Positions 32,457-42,366 of a stretch of 64,000 nucleotides of DNA are shown piece after piece. The DNA is from Clostridiales bacterium mt11 (GTDB taxonomy: Bacteria > Bacillota > Clostridia > Tissierellales > Tepidimicrobiaceae), in NCBI GenBank assembly GCA_001282665.1, contig LN874947.1:694538-758537 (forward strand), in the 5' to 3' direction. Below the pieces are notes generated by a model. That model saw only the letters and a program-made list of their open reading frames with translations, did no database searches and was not told the origin of the DNA. The translations under genes were made by a program, and so were the position numbers. Every line of letters begins with the position of its first letter. Within the stretch, counting starts at the first letter, position 1.

Positions 32457-35400
32457 TCAGTTATTTTCACTGTCAATATTATTTTCATCATAGATATCCA
32501 TTTCTTCTTCATCTTCATAAACTATATCTATATTTTTATATCTTCTCATTCCTGTTCCAGCAGGAATGAGTTTACCAATTATTACATTCTCTTTTAATCC
32601 TATAAGATTATCTTCTTTACCTTTTATAGCTGCTTCTGTTAATACTCTAGTAGTTTCTTGGAAAGAAGCTGCTGAAAGGAAAGATTCAGTTGCTAATGAA
32701 GCTTTGGTTATTCCAAGAAGTGTTCTCCTACCTACTGCAGGTTTCCCACCAGATTCTGAAATCTCTTTGTTTATATCTTCAAAGTCATAAAGATTTACTA
32801 AACTTCCTGGTAGTAAATCCGTATCTCCCGAATCTTCTACCTTAACCTTGCCTAACATCTGTCTTACAATTACCTCTATATGTTTATCGTCTATATCTAC
32901 ACCTTGAAGTCTATAAACTCTCTGAACTTCTTTAACCAAGTAGGCTTGAACTCCATGGACTCCTTTAATCTTCAATATATCATGAGGATTTACAGAACCC
33001 TCCGTTATCTCATCTCCTGCTTCTACGAAATCTCCTGTTCTTACTTTTAACCTAGAACCATATGTTATGCTATATGCCTTACTATCTCCGTCCTTGGATG
33101 TAACAATAACTTCTTTCTTCTTCTTGGTTTCATTTATACTTATTTGTCCTGATATCTCAGAGATAATAGCAAGCCCTTTAGGTTTCCTAGCTTCAAATAG
33201 CTCTTCAACCCTTGGCAAACCTTGTGTAATATCGGCTCCTGCAACTCCGCCAGTATGGAATGTACGCATTGTAAGCTGAGTTCCAGGTTCTCCTATAGAC
33301 TGAGCCGCAATGGTTCCTACTGCTTCTCCTACATTTACTGGTTTTCCTGTAGCTAGGTTTCTTCCATAACATTTAGCACATACTCCATGACGAGTCTTAC
33401 AGCCTAACACGGATCTAACTTTAACTTCTTCTATTCCTACATCTTGTATCATTTCAGCTGTATCTTCTGAAATCATCTCATCTTTTGCTACGATAATCTT
33501 ATTGTCCTTAGGATCTATGATATCTTCAACAGCATACCTGCCAATTATTCTATCTTTTAATTCTTCTATAACTTCTCTGCCGTCTTTAAATGCTTTTATC
33601 GAGAAATATTGATCTGTGTTACAATCCTCTTCTCTTACAATAACATCTTGGCTAACGTCTACTAGTCTTCTAGTCAAGTAACCAGAGTCAGCAGTTCTTA
33701 ATGCAGTATCTGCCAATCCCTTTCTGGAACCATGAGTAGATATAAAGAACTCTAATACATCTAGTCCTTCTCTAAAGTTAGATTTTATAGGAATTTCTAT
33801 GGTCTTTCCAGAAGCACTGGCCATCAATCCCCTCATACCTGCTAACTGTCTAATTTGGTTTTTACTACCCCTAGCACCTGAATGAGCCATTATATATATG
33901 TTGTTCATAGTGTCCAAACTGCCCATTAAAGTATCTGTAACTTCTTCTGTAGTTCTATTCCATATTTCAATTACTTTTTCATATCTTTCCTCATCGGAAA
34001 TCAATCCTCTTCTATAGGACTTTTCAAATTTATCTACTTCTTCTTCCGCTTTTGCCAATAGCTCAAATTTCTCCTCAGGTACGATAACATCTCCCATACT
34101 AATAGTTATAGCCCCTATTGTAGAATAGTGGAATCCCGTCTCTTTAATATGGTCAAGCACTGCGGCAGTTACTGTATTTCCATGTCTTCTATAACATTTT
34201 TCAATTATTACTCCTAAAACCTTTTTATCTACTAGTTTATCTATTTCTAATGAATATTTATCTACTTCTCTATCTACAAATCCTAAATCCTGTGGTATAT
34301 GTTCATTAAATATAAATCTTCCTACGGTACTTTCTACAAGATGACCTCTGTCCTCTTCATTTAGTCTTCTTCTTACTTTAACATTTGCATGAATTCCTAC
34401 ATCACCGTTATAGTAAGCGTGAAGCATTTCATCATAATCTTTGAATATCTTGCCTTCCCCTTTTTCTCCAGGGTTTTCTACAGTTAAATAATAACTGCCT
34501 AAAACCATATCCTGTGTAGGAGTGGTGATTGGTTTTCCATCCTTTGGTGCAAGAATATTGTTTACTGATAACATAAGTAATCTTGCTTCCGCTTGTGCTT
34601 CTGTAGACAATGGCACATGGACAGCCATTTGGTCTCCATCAAAGTCTGCATTATAAGCTGTACAAACTAGAGGATGAAGTTTAATAGCCTTTCCTTCTAC
34701 TAATATAGGTTCAAAAGCTTGAATTCCTAACCTATGAAGAGTAGGTGCTCTATTGAGTAGAACAGGGTGGTCTTTTATTACTTCATCTAATACATCCCAT
34801 ACTACCGGTTTCATCCTTTCAACCATACGCTTAGCAGATTTTATATTGTGAGCATATCCTTCTTGAACTAATTTCTTCATGACAAAAGGTTTAAACAACT
34901 CTAATGCCATTTTCTTTGGCAATCCACATTGATAAAACTTCAACTCTGGACCAACTACTATTACAGAACGACCTGAGTAGTCTACACGTTTACCAAGTAA
35001 GTTTTGTCTAAACCTACCTTGTTTACCCTTCAACATATCCGATAAGGATTTTAACGGTCTATTCCCTGGACCTGTTACAGGTCTTCCTCTACGTCCATTG
35101 TCTATCAATGCATCTACTGCTTCTTGCAACATTCTTTTTTCATTTCTAACTATTATATCTGGTGCACCTAAATCTAACAACCTTTTCAATCTATTGTTTC
35201 TATTGATAACCCTTCTATAAAGATCGTTTAAATCTGAGGTAGCAAATCTACCTCCGTCTAATTGTACCATAGGTCTTAAGTCTGGTGGAATAACTGGAAT
35301 AACATCGAGTATCATCCACTCTGGTCTATTTCCTGACTGTCTAAAGGCTTCTACAACTTCAAGTCGCCTTATAATCCTAACCTTTTTTTGTCCCGTAGCA

Positions 35401-35990
35401 TCTTTAAGTTGCAATCTCAAATCTTTTGCTTCTTTATCTAAATCGATAGCAGCAAGAAGTTCTTTTATGGCTTCTGCTCCCATTAGAGCTCTAAACTTAT
35501 TGCCATATTTTTCTTGAGCTTCCCTATATTCTGGCTCGGATAACAACTGTTTCTCATATAATGAAGTATCTCCGCCATCTATTACAATATAGGATGCAAA
35601 ATAAAGTACCTTTTCTAATGATCTAGGGGACATATCTAAGATAAGACCCATTCTACTTGGGATACCCTTAAAATACCAAATATGGGATACAGGGGCTGCT
35701 AATTCAATATGCCCCATTCTTTCCCTTCTTACCTTAGATTTAGTTACTTCAACTCCACATCGGTCACAGACTACACCTTTGTATCTAACTCTTTTGTATT
35801 TCCCACAATGACATTCCCAGTCCTTTGTAGGTCCAAATATTTTTTCACAGAAGAGCCCTTCTTTTTCTGGTTTTAAAGTCCTATAATTTATAGTTTCTGG
35901 TTTCTTTACTTCTCCTTTTGACCATTGTCTTATTTTTTCTGGAGATGCAAGACCAATTTTCATTGAATCAAATGTATTTAATTCAAACAA
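32457..35990 (-). CDS. rpoC: RNA polymerase beta' subunit
   Basis: Catalytic subunit of RNA polymerase, 1177 residues. The N-terminal zinc finger is CHCGKYKRVRYKGVVCDRCG, the rudder and lid region follows, and the active-site magnesium loop is NADFDGDQMAVH. The second zinc site is CKTRHGVCAKCYGRNL and the trigger loop region starts EAVGTIAAQSIGEPGTQLT. The protein ends in an acidic tail (YEDEEEMDIYDENNIDSENN). It follows rpoB by 44 bases. The length is that of Firmicutes lacking the large insertions of enterobacteria. Confidence 0.98.
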   Translation of the reverse strand: MFELNTFDSMKIGLASPEKIRQWSKGEVKKPETINYRTLKPEKEGLFCEKIFGPTKDWECHCGKYKRVRYKGVVCDRCGVEVTKSKVRRERMGHIELAAPVSHIWYFKGIPSRMGLILDMSPRSLEKVLYFASYIVIDGGDTSLYEKQLLSEPEYREAQEKYGNKFRALMGAEAIKELLAAIDLDKEAKDLRLQLKDATGQKKVRIIRRLEVVEAFRQSGNRPEWMILDVIPVIPPDLRPMVQLDGGRFATSDLNDLYRRVINRNNRLKRLLDLGAPDIIVRNEKRMLQEAVDALIDNGRRGRPVTGPGNRPLKSLSDMLKGKQGRFRQNLLGKRVDYSGRSVIVVGPELKFYQCGLPKKMALELFKPFVMKKLVQEGYAHNIKSAKRMVERMKPVVWDVLDEVIKDHPVLLNRAPTLHRLGIQAFEPILVEGKAIKLHPLVCTAYNADFDGDQMAVHVPLSTEAQAEARLLMLSVNNILAPKDGKPITTPTQDMVLGSYYLTVENPGEKGEGKIFKDYDEMLHAYYNGDVGIHANVKVRRRLNEEDRGHLVESTVGRFIFNEHIPQDLGFVDREVDKYSLEIDKLVDKKVLGVIIEKCYRRHGNTVTAAVLDHIKETGFHYSTIGAITISMGDVIVPEEKFELLAKAEEEVDKFEKSYRRGLISDEERYEKVIEIWNRTTEEVTDTLMGSLDTMNNIYIMAHSGARGSKNQIRQLAGMRGLMASASGKTIEIPIKSNFREGLDVLEFFISTHGSRKGLADTALRTADSGYLTRRLVDVSQDVIVREEDCNTDQYFSIKAFKDGREVIEELKDRIIGRYAVEDIIDPKDNKIIVAKDEMISEDTAEMIQDVGIEEVKVRSVLGCKTRHGVCAKCYGRNLATGKPVNVGEAVGTIAAQSIGEPGTQLTMRTFHTGGVAGADITQGLPRVEELFEARKPKGLAIISEISGQISINETKKKKEVIVTSKDGDSKAYSITYGSRLKVRTGDFVEAGDEITEGSVNPHDILKIKGVHGVQAYLVKEVQRVYRLQGVDIDDKHIEVIVRQMLGKVKVEDSGDTDLLPGSLVNLYDFEDINKEISESGGKPAVGRRTLLGITKASLATESFLSAASFQETTRVLTEAAIKGKEDNLIGLKENVIIGKLIPAGTGMRRYKNIDIVYEDEEEMDIYDENNIDSENN

Positions 35991-36034
35991 GGAGCTTTCT
36001 CTCCTTTCTATAATAAAGTTCTTAAAAAAACTAC

Positions 36035-39000
36035 TTAAAACTCGTCATCATCTTCATCATCTTCATCTAAATCTTCATCATCGTCTATAATGAATCTACT
36101 ATTTAATTTATCATCACTATCTTCATCATCGTCATCTAAGAATCTATCTTCAATTAAATCATCACCCATTAATTCTAAATCTTCTACATCGTCATCAACA
36201 GATTCTTTAATTTCAATTTCGTCATCTTCTTCAGATAATACCTTTACATCTAAAGCCAAACTTTGTAGCTCTTTTATTAAAACCTTGAAGGATTCTGGGA
36301 CTCCTGGTTCTGGAATGTTTTCTCCTTTTACAATCGCTTCATAAGTCTTTACTCTTCCTACTACGTCATCAGATTTTACAGTCAATATTTCTTGTAGAGT
36401 ATGGGCAGCTCCATAAGCCTCTAATGCCCAAACCTCCATTTCTCCAAACCTTTGTCCTCCAAACTGAGCCTTACCTCCAAGAGGTTGTTGAGTAACAAGA
36501 GAATATGGTCCAGTGGATCTAGCATGAATTTTATCATCTACTAAATGGTGTAACTTTAACATATACATATATCCTACAGTTACAGGATTGTTGAAAAATT
36601 CTCCACTCCTTCCATCCCTCAATTGAATCTTACCATTACCAGGATATCCTGCTTCTGTAAGAGCATCTATTATATCCTGATCGCTAGCTCCATCAAATAC
36701 TGGTGTAGCTACATGCCATCCTAATTTCTTAGCTGCTAAACCTAGATGTACTTCTAAAACTTGACCTAAGTTCATACGAGAAGGTACACCTAGAGGATTA
36801 AGAACTATTTCTACTGGGGTTCCGTCTGGAAGATATGGCATATCTTCTTCAGGTAGTATTCGAGATACAACACCTTTATTTCCATGACGACCACACATTT
36901 TATCTCCTACATTTATCTTCCTCTTAGTAGCTACATATACCCTTACCATCTGATTTACTCCAGGCGGCAATTCATCTCCATTTTCTCTAGAAAATATCTT
37001 TACATCTACAATTATACCAGCTTCACCATGAGGAACTCTTAAGGAAGTATCTCTAACTTCTCTTGCTTTTTCACCAAATATAGCCCTTAGAAGTCGTTCC
37101 TCTGCTGTTAACTCCGTTTCACCTTTTGGTGTCACTTTTCCTACTAATATATCTCCTGATTTTACTTCAGCCCCAATTCTGATAATTCCCTGCTCATCTA
37201 AATCCTTAAGCATATCGTCACCAACATTAGGAATATCCCTTGTAATCTCTTCTGGTCCTAATTTTGTATCCCTAGATTCTGATTCATATTCTTCAATATG
37301 AATTGAGGTTAAAGTATCTTCAATAACCAATTTTTCATTTATCAGTATAGCATCTTCATAGTTATAGCCTTCCCAAGTCATAAAAGCAACTAGAAGATTT
37401 TTTCCTAAAGCAATTTCACCTAACTCTGTACTAGGTCCATCTGCAATAACTTGACCTTTTTCTATTTTTTCATTTTTTTCGACTATTGGTCTTTGGTTAA
37501 TGGTAGTTCCTTGATTAGATCGTTTAAACTTAAGTAATCTGTATTTATCAATTTGTCCATCTTCATTTCGTTTTATTAATATCTCATCTGAACTGACCTT
37601 AGTTACAATTCCTGAATTTTTAGCTACTATTACAACTCCCGAGTCCTTTGCTGCCTTATACTCTATACCAGTTCCAATTACAGGAGCTTCGGTTTTTAGT
37701 AGGGGTACAGCTTGCCTCTGCATGTTTGCCCCCATTAAAGCTCTATTAGCATCATCATTTTCCAAGAAAGGAATCATAGCCGTACCTACGGATACAATCT
37801 GTTTAGGCGAAACGTCCATATAATCTACTTCATTACTAGGATATATATCTATTGCTCCTTCTTTACCTCGAGCAATTACCCTTTTGTTTATAAACCTGCC
37901 CTCTGCATCTAATTTTTCATTAGATTGGGCGATGATAAACTCATCTTCTACATCGGCAGTTAAATATTCAATTTGGTTTAATACTACTCCTCTTTCCTTA
38001 TCCACTTTTCTATAAGGTGCTTCAATAAATCCATATTCATTAATTCTTGCATAGGTGGTTAAAGATGTAATTAAGCCAATGTTTGGTCCCTCAGGTGTTT
38101 CGATAGGACACATTCTTCCATAGTGAGAATGATGCACGTCTCTTACTTCAAAACCTGCCCTGTCCCTACTTAATCCGCCAGGTCCTAATGCTGACATTCT
38201 TCTTTTATGAGTTAATTCTGCTAAGGGATTGGTTTGATCCATAAATTGAGATAACTGGCTGCTGCCAAAAAATTCTTTTATAGATGCAACTACTGGTCTA
38301 ATGTTGATTAAAGCTTGAGGAGTTGCTACATCTATATCTTGGATTGTCATTCTTTCTCTAACAACCCTCTCCATTCTAGATAATCCTATTCTGAATTGAT
38401 TTTGTAAAAGCTCTCCAACAGAACGTAATCTTCTATTTCCTAAGTGATCTATATCATCTGTCATACCTACTTCATTGAATAGGTTGAATTCATAATTTAT
38501 ACTTGCAATTATATCATCATGAATAATATGCTTTGGAGATAAATCCCTGATTCTTTCGTTAATTGCTTCTTTTAATTCTTCAGGGTCATCATAGGCATCC
38601 ATTAGTTCTTTCATAACAGGATAGTAAACTTTTTCTTTTAACCTAATCTCTTCAAGAGAAAATGGCAAATCAAAAGCTTTTATATCAACAAAATGGTTAC
38701 CTATTACTCGAACTACCTTGCCATCCTCTAGCATAACATCAACACGATTTATGCCGCTATTTTCAATTTCTATAGCCTTTGCTCTTGTGATCTTTTCACC
38801 TTGAGCTACGAATAATTCTCCTGTTTCTTCATCTTGAATATCTTCTGCTGCTCTTTTTCCTACAATCCTATTATATAAGGCTAATTTTTTATTGAATTTA
38901 TATCTTCCAACCTTTGCTAAATCATATCTCTTAGGGTCAAAAAATAAATTGTTTAATAAAGACCTTGCACTATCTACAGTAGGAGGTTCTCCCGGTCTCA

Positions 39001-39715
39001 ATCTTTTATATATCTCAATTAAAGCTTCTTCCTCGGTGCTAGTATTATCTTTTTCTAATGTCTTTAATACTTGTTCTGTTTCTCCTAAAACATCTATTAT
39101 CTCTGCATCGGATTTGAATTCTAATGCTCTTAAAAGTGTAGTAACGGTTAATTTTCTAGTCCTATCAATTCTAACATAGACTATATCATTAGAATCTGAT
39201 TCATATTCTAACCATGCTCCCCTATTAGGGATAACCGTTGATGAATAAAGTCTTTTTCCTACTTTATCGATTTCTTGAGCAAAATATACTCCTGGAGATC
39301 TTACTAACTGGCTTACTACTACCCTTTCCGCTCCATTGATAATAAATGTTCCTTTCTCTGTCATTAGAGGGAAATCTCCCATAAACACTTCTTGCTCTTT
39401 TACTTCTCCAGTTTCCTTATTTATAAGCCGTACCTTTACCTTAAGTGGTGCTGAGAAATTTGCATCCCTTTCTCTTGCTTCATCTTCGTCATATTTTGGT
39501 TCTTCATTAATATAATAATCTACAAACTCCAAGATTAAATTCCCAGTATAGTCTTGTATAGGGGAAATATCCTCAAATACTTCTTTTAGTCCCTCATCTA
39601 AGAACCATTCATAAGAACTTCTTTGTACTTCAATTAAATCCGGTAAATCTAATACTTCATCAATACGTGAATAACTCATCCTGACTCGTTTTCCGTATGT
39701 AACAGGATGTACCAT
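36035..39715 (-). CDS. rpoB: RNA polymerase beta subunit
   Basis: Large subunit forming one jaw of RNA polymerase, 1226 residues. The rifampicin pocket reads FFGSSQLSQFMDQTNPLAEL and THKRRMSALGPGGLSRDRAG, wild type at the usual resistance positions. The C-terminal clamp GGKAQFGGQRFGEMEVWALE and AYGAAHTLQEILTVKSDDV is conserved. The last 66 residues (36038-36235) are an extremely acidic tail, about 39 of them Asp or Glu by my count. A consensus promoter lies upstream, separate from rplJL. Confidence 0.98.
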   Translation of the reverse strand: MVHPVTYGKRVRMSYSRIDEVLDLPDLIEVQRSSYEWFLDEGLKEVFEDISPIQDYTGNLILEFVDYYINEEPKYDEDEARERDANFSAPLKVKVRLINKETGEVKEQEVFMGDFPLMTEKGTFIINGAERVVVSQLVRSPGVYFAQEIDKVGKRLYSSTVIPNRGAWLEYESDSNDIVYVRIDRTRKLTVTTLLRALEFKSDAEIIDVLGETEQVLKTLEKDNTSTEEEALIEIYKRLRPGEPPTVDSARSLLNNLFFDPKRYDLAKVGRYKFNKKLALYNRIVGKRAAEDIQDEETGELFVAQGEKITRAKAIEIENSGINRVDVMLEDGKVVRVIGNHFVDIKAFDLPFSLEEIRLKEKVYYPVMKELMDAYDDPEELKEAINERIRDLSPKHIIHDDIIASINYEFNLFNEVGMTDDIDHLGNRRLRSVGELLQNQFRIGLSRMERVVRERMTIQDIDVATPQALINIRPVVASIKEFFGSSQLSQFMDQTNPLAELTHKRRMSALGPGGLSRDRAGFEVRDVHHSHYGRMCPIETPEGPNIGLITSLTTYARINEYGFIEAPYRKVDKERGVVLNQIEYLTADVEDEFIIAQSNEKLDAEGRFINKRVIARGKEGAIDIYPSNEVDYMDVSPKQIVSVGTAMIPFLENDDANRALMGANMQRQAVPLLKTEAPVIGTGIEYKAAKDSGVVIVAKNSGIVTKVSSDEILIKRNEDGQIDKYRLLKFKRSNQGTTINQRPIVEKNEKIEKGQVIADGPSTELGEIALGKNLLVAFMTWEGYNYEDAILINEKLVIEDTLTSIHIEEYESESRDTKLGPEEITRDIPNVGDDMLKDLDEQGIIRIGAEVKSGDILVGKVTPKGETELTAEERLLRAIFGEKAREVRDTSLRVPHGEAGIIVDVKIFSRENGDELPPGVNQMVRVYVATKRKINVGDKMCGRHGNKGVVSRILPEEDMPYLPDGTPVEIVLNPLGVPSRMNLGQVLEVHLGLAAKKLGWHVATPVFDGASDQDIIDALTEAGYPGNGKIQLRDGRSGEFFNNPVTVGYMYMLKLHHLVDDKIHARSTGPYSLVTQQPLGGKAQFGGQRFGEMEVWALEAYGAAHTLQEILTVKSDDVVGRVKTYEAIVKGENIPEPGVPESFKVLIKELQSLALDVKVLSEEDDEIEIKESVDDDVEDLELMGDDLIEDRFLDDDDEDSDDKLNSRFIIDDDEDLDEDDEDDDEF

Positions 39716-39864
39716 GCATAATTCACCCCTTATTAAACTAAAATAGCCAAAAGCAAATGGACGCTTTTGGTAAAGCTTGCCAAAGTAAATATATTATAAT
39801 ATTGCCATATTATTGATATTTTATACAGAAAGGCAGTATTTTTCCTTTATTATAGCATCTTCAT

Positions 39865-39893
39865 ATACTACCATAGTGTAGTTTACATGTCAA
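39865..39893 (-). promoter_or_regulatory. Promoter of rpoB-rpoC
   Basis: On the minus strand TTGACA (39888-39893) and TAGTAT (39865-39870) are 17 bases apart. It lies between the rplJL terminator and rpoB and leaves a roughly 145-base leader (39716-39858) in which I see no clear fold. Confidence 0.8.
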
Positions 39894-39940
39894 GTACTTT
39901 TATTCTAATTTTTTTATTTTAGTCTATTTATATAAACAAC

Positions 39941-39973
39941 AAAAAAGGCTTTCTTTTTACGAAAGCCTTTTTT
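39941..39973 (-). terminator. Terminator after rplL
   Basis: AAAAAAGGCTTTC (39941-39953) pairs with GAAAGCCTTTTTT (39961-39973) around TTTTTAC, with a T run on the minus strand. It limits read-through from rplJL into rpoBC. Confidence 0.92.
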
Positions 39974-39987
39974 ATACTTTTTAGTTC

Positions 39988-40371
39988 TTACTTTAATTCT
40001 ACACCTGCTCCTACTTCTTCTAATTTAGCTTTAATTTCATCAGCTTCTTCTTTAGAAGCTCCTTCTTTTATAGCCTTTGGTGCATTATCAACTAAATCTT
40101 TAGCTTCTTTTAATCCTAATCCAGTTATTTCTCTAACTGCTTTTATAACTTTGATTTTTTCTTGTCCAGCACTTGTTAAAACAACATCAAATTCTGATTT
40201 TTCTTCTGCTGCTGGTGCTGCGCCTGCTGCTGGTGCTGCTGCAACTGCTGCTACTGGTGCTGCTGCACTAACTCCAAATTCTTCTTCTAATGCTTTTACT
40301 AATTCTGATAATTCTAATACAGTTAAATTCTTAACTTCTTCAATTAAATTTAATACTTTTTCACTTGCCAT
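39988..40371 (-). CDS. rplL: 50S ribosomal protein L7/L12
   Basis: Stalk protein that recruits translational GTPases; present in several copies per ribosome. The 127 residues have the dimerisation domain (VLNLIEEVKNLTVLELSELV), a flexible Ala/Pro hinge (AAPVAAVAAAPAAGAAPAAE) and the C-terminal domain FDVVLTSAGQEKIKVIKAVR. It follows rplJ by 46 bases and is closed by a terminator. Confidence 0.98.
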   Translation of the reverse strand: MASEKVLNLIEEVKNLTVLELSELVKALEEEFGVSAAAPVAAVAAAPAAGAAPAAEEKSEFDVVLTSAGQEKIKVIKAVREITGLGLKEAKDLVDNAPKAIKEGASKEEADEIKAKLEEVGAGVELK

Positions 40372-40417
40372 TTTTATATCCCTCCAAATATTTTCAAAAT
40401 TTTACTTTTACACATGA

Positions 40418-40954
40418 TTATGCTTCTTGTTTTTCTCTTACTGCATTTAATGCATATACGAGGTTTCTAATAGTTCCTTGAAGAACATTAGCAAATCCAG
40501 CAATTGGTGCATTTAATCCACCAAGAGTTTGTGCTATAAGAACTTCCTTTGATGGTAGAGCTGCTAAATCTTTTATTTCTTCTATGCTTATTATCTTACC
40601 ATCAACTATACCAGCTTTAATTTCAAGTTTATCATGATTTTTTGCGAACTCTTCTGTTACTTTAGCCGCTTGAACTGGATCATCAAATCCAAAAGCAACT
40701 GCATTTGGACCAGTTAAATGTTGATTAAACTCTTCAAAACCTGCATCTTTAAAAGCAAATCTCATCATAGTGTTTTTATATACCTTATAATCAACACCAG
40801 CTTCTCTATAATTACGTCTTAATTCAGTAAGTTCTTCTACGTTTAATCCTCTATAGTCTACAAGGACTATACCTTGAGACTTATCAACCTTTTCTTTAAT
40901 TTCATTAACAATTTGCTTTTTTTCCTGTAAGATTTTTTCTTTCAACCTTTTCAC
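40418..40954 (-). CDS. rplJ: 50S ribosomal protein L10
   Basis: Base of the L7/L12 stalk; in complex with L7/L12 it represses its own messenger. The 178 residues include VDKSQGIVLVDYRGLNVEEL and YKVYKNTMMRFAF, and the C-terminal helix (NVLQGTIRNLVYALNAVREK) that holds L7/L12 dimers. It is preceded by a recognisable L10 leader and a perfect promoter. Confidence 0.98.
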   Translation of the reverse strand: MKRLKEKILQEKKQIVNEIKEKVDKSQGIVLVDYRGLNVEELTELRRNYREAGVDYKVYKNTMMRFAFKDAGFEEFNQHLTGPNAVAFGFDDPVQAAKVTEEFAKNHDKLEIKAGIVDGKIISIEEIKDLAALPSKEVLIAQTLGGLNAPIAGFANVLQGTIRNLVYALNAVREKQEA

Positions 40955-41102
40955 CTCCCAATAGGTGTTACAAATAAAGGTCCCTCCGCAGACACACGGA
41001 GAGACCTAATCTATACTCAATGAATAGTTTTCAATCTCACCTCGGTAGGAATGTTTTAAACCCATTGGGTTCCTACTGTCTACGGTAGCCTATTTAATTA
41101 AC
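40955..41102 (-). promoter_or_regulatory. Ribosomal protein L10 leader
   Basis: The transcript between the promoter and rplJ has the conserved L10-leader pieces: AGACAGTAGG, later CCTACCGAGGTGAGATTGAA, which together form the stalk-protein binding fold. A strong hairpin follows, GGTC-x-CTCCG with CGGAG-x-GACC (40979-41006), then TTTATTTG, resembling a leader terminator. Binding of L10-(L12)4 here would lower rplJL expression. Assignment rests on matching the known leader sequence by eye. Confidence 0.85.
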
Positions 41103-41108
41103 ATACAA

Positions 41109-41137
41109 ATTATATCAATAAATATTTTAACTGTCAA
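41109..41137 (-). promoter_or_regulatory. Consensus promoter for rplJ-rplL
   Basis: On the minus strand TTGACA (41132-41137) and TATAAT (41109-41114) are 17 bases apart, a perfect sigma-A promoter just after rplA. Confidence 0.93.
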
Positions 41138-41146
41138 TAAAATAAT

Positions 41147-41866
41147 CTATTCTTTTTTAGTAATAAATTTATCAACTAATTGTTGTGGATTTATTTTTAT
41201 TCCAGGCCCCATTGTGCTTGATAACGCAATGCTCTTCAAATATTTTCCTTTTGCTGCAGCTGGTTTTGCTTTGATTATTGCTTCTATTATTACAGCAAAG
41301 TTCTCTCTTAACTTTTCAGTTCCAAAGGAAACTTTTCCTATAGGTACGTGTATAATACTTTCTTTATCAACTCTATATTCTACTTTACCAGCTTTAATTT
41401 CATTTACAGCCTTTTCCACCTCAAAAGTAACTGTTCCTGATTTTGGGTTTGGCATTAATCCCTTTGGTCCAAGGATTCTACCAATTCTTCCTACAACTCC
41501 CATCATGTCAGGGGTAGCAACTACTACATCAAAATCAAGCCATCCTTCATTTTGAATTTTTTGAACAAGCTCTTCGCCGCCGACATAATCTGCTCCAGCC
41601 GCTTCAGCTTCTTTTATTTTTTCTCCTTTTGCAAAAACTAAAACTGTTCTTGTCTTTCCTGTACCATGAGGTAAAACAACTGCTCCCCTCACTTGTTGGT
41701 CAGCATGTCTTGGGTCTACTCCAAGTCTTACTGAAAGCTCAACAGTTTCATCAAATTTTGCTTTTGCAGTTTGTTGAACTAATTCTATAGCTTCTACTGC
41801 ATCATATAAATTGTTTCTATCAATTAGCTTAAAGCTATCTTGATACTTCTTACCTCTTTTTGCCAT
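41147..41866 (-). CDS. rplA: 50S ribosomal protein L1
   Basis: Protein of the mobile L1 stalk that helps release E-site tRNA; also a translational repressor of the L11 operon in many bacteria. The 239 residues contain AKFDETVELSVRLGVDPRHA, VVATPDMMGVVGRIGRILGP and GLMPNPKSGTVT. The 48-base gap after rplK contains a hairpin of the type bound by L1, next to the ribosome binding site. Confidence 0.98.
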   Translation of the reverse strand: MAKRGKKYQDSFKLIDRNNLYDAVEAIELVQQTAKAKFDETVELSVRLGVDPRHADQQVRGAVVLPHGTGKTRTVLVFAKGEKIKEAEAAGADYVGGEELVQKIQNEGWLDFDVVVATPDMMGVVGRIGRILGPKGLMPNPKSGTVTFEVEKAVNEIKAGKVEYRVDKESIIHVPIGKVSFGTEKLRENFAVIIEAIIKAKPAAAKGKYLKSIALSSTMGPGIKINPQQLVDKFITKKE

Positions 41867-41881
41867 AATTAGTACCTCCTT

Positions 41882-41907
41882 GTGGTATTAACGGAATATC
41901 CTCCCAC
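41882..41907 (-). promoter_or_regulatory. L1-type binding element before rplA
   Basis: On the minus strand GTGG (41904-41907) pairs with CCAC (41882-41885), enclosing GA on one side, GTTAATA on the other, and a GGA/TCC inner stem. The ribosome binding site AAGGAGG follows at once. The same arrangement occurs before rplK. It matches the general form of the L1-binding mRNA site. Confidence 0.65.
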
Positions 41908-41914
41908 TTAAATA

Positions 41915-42340
41915 TTATTCTTCTACAGCTACTCCCATACTTCTTGCTGTACCAGCTACCATACTCATAGCAGCTTCTATGCTACCTGCATTTAAATCAG
42001 GCATTTTTATTTCTGCAATTTCCTTAACTTTATCTTTAGATATCTTTGCAACTTTTGTTTTATTTGGTTCTCCAGAACCTGATTCTAATCCTACAGCTTT
42101 CTTTATCAATACTGAAACAGGTGGTGTTTTAGTAATGAAAGTAAAAGATCTATCTTGATAAACTGTAAGAACAACTGGTATTATCATTCCAGCTTGATCT
42201 GCAGTCTTTGCATTAAATTCCTTAGTAAATTGCATAATATTTACTCCATGAGGTCCTAATGCAGTTCCTACAGGTGGTGCTGGCGTAGCTTTACCAGCTG
42301 GTATTTGTAATTTTACTACAGCTATGACTTTCTTCGCCAT
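41915..42340 (-). CDS. rplK: 50S ribosomal protein L11
   Basis: Factor-binding centre protein, needed for stringent-response activation by RelA-type enzymes. The 141 residues contain KLQIPAGKATPAPPVGTALG, GVNIMQFTKEFNAKT and the C-terminal domain with KMPDLNAGSIEAAMSMVAGT and ARSMGV. The proline-rich N-terminal domain (thiostrepton site) looks normal. It is the first gene of the rplK-rplA pair. Confidence 0.98.
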   Translation of the reverse strand: MAKKVIAVVKLQIPAGKATPAPPVGTALGPHGVNIMQFTKEFNAKTADQAGMIIPVVLTVYQDRSFTFITKTPPVSVLIKKAVGLESGSGEPNKTKVAKISKDKVKEIAEIKMPDLNAGSIEAAMSMVAGTARSMGVAVEE

Positions 42341-42366
42341 TAAAGTTCCACCTCCTCAATTCCTAT

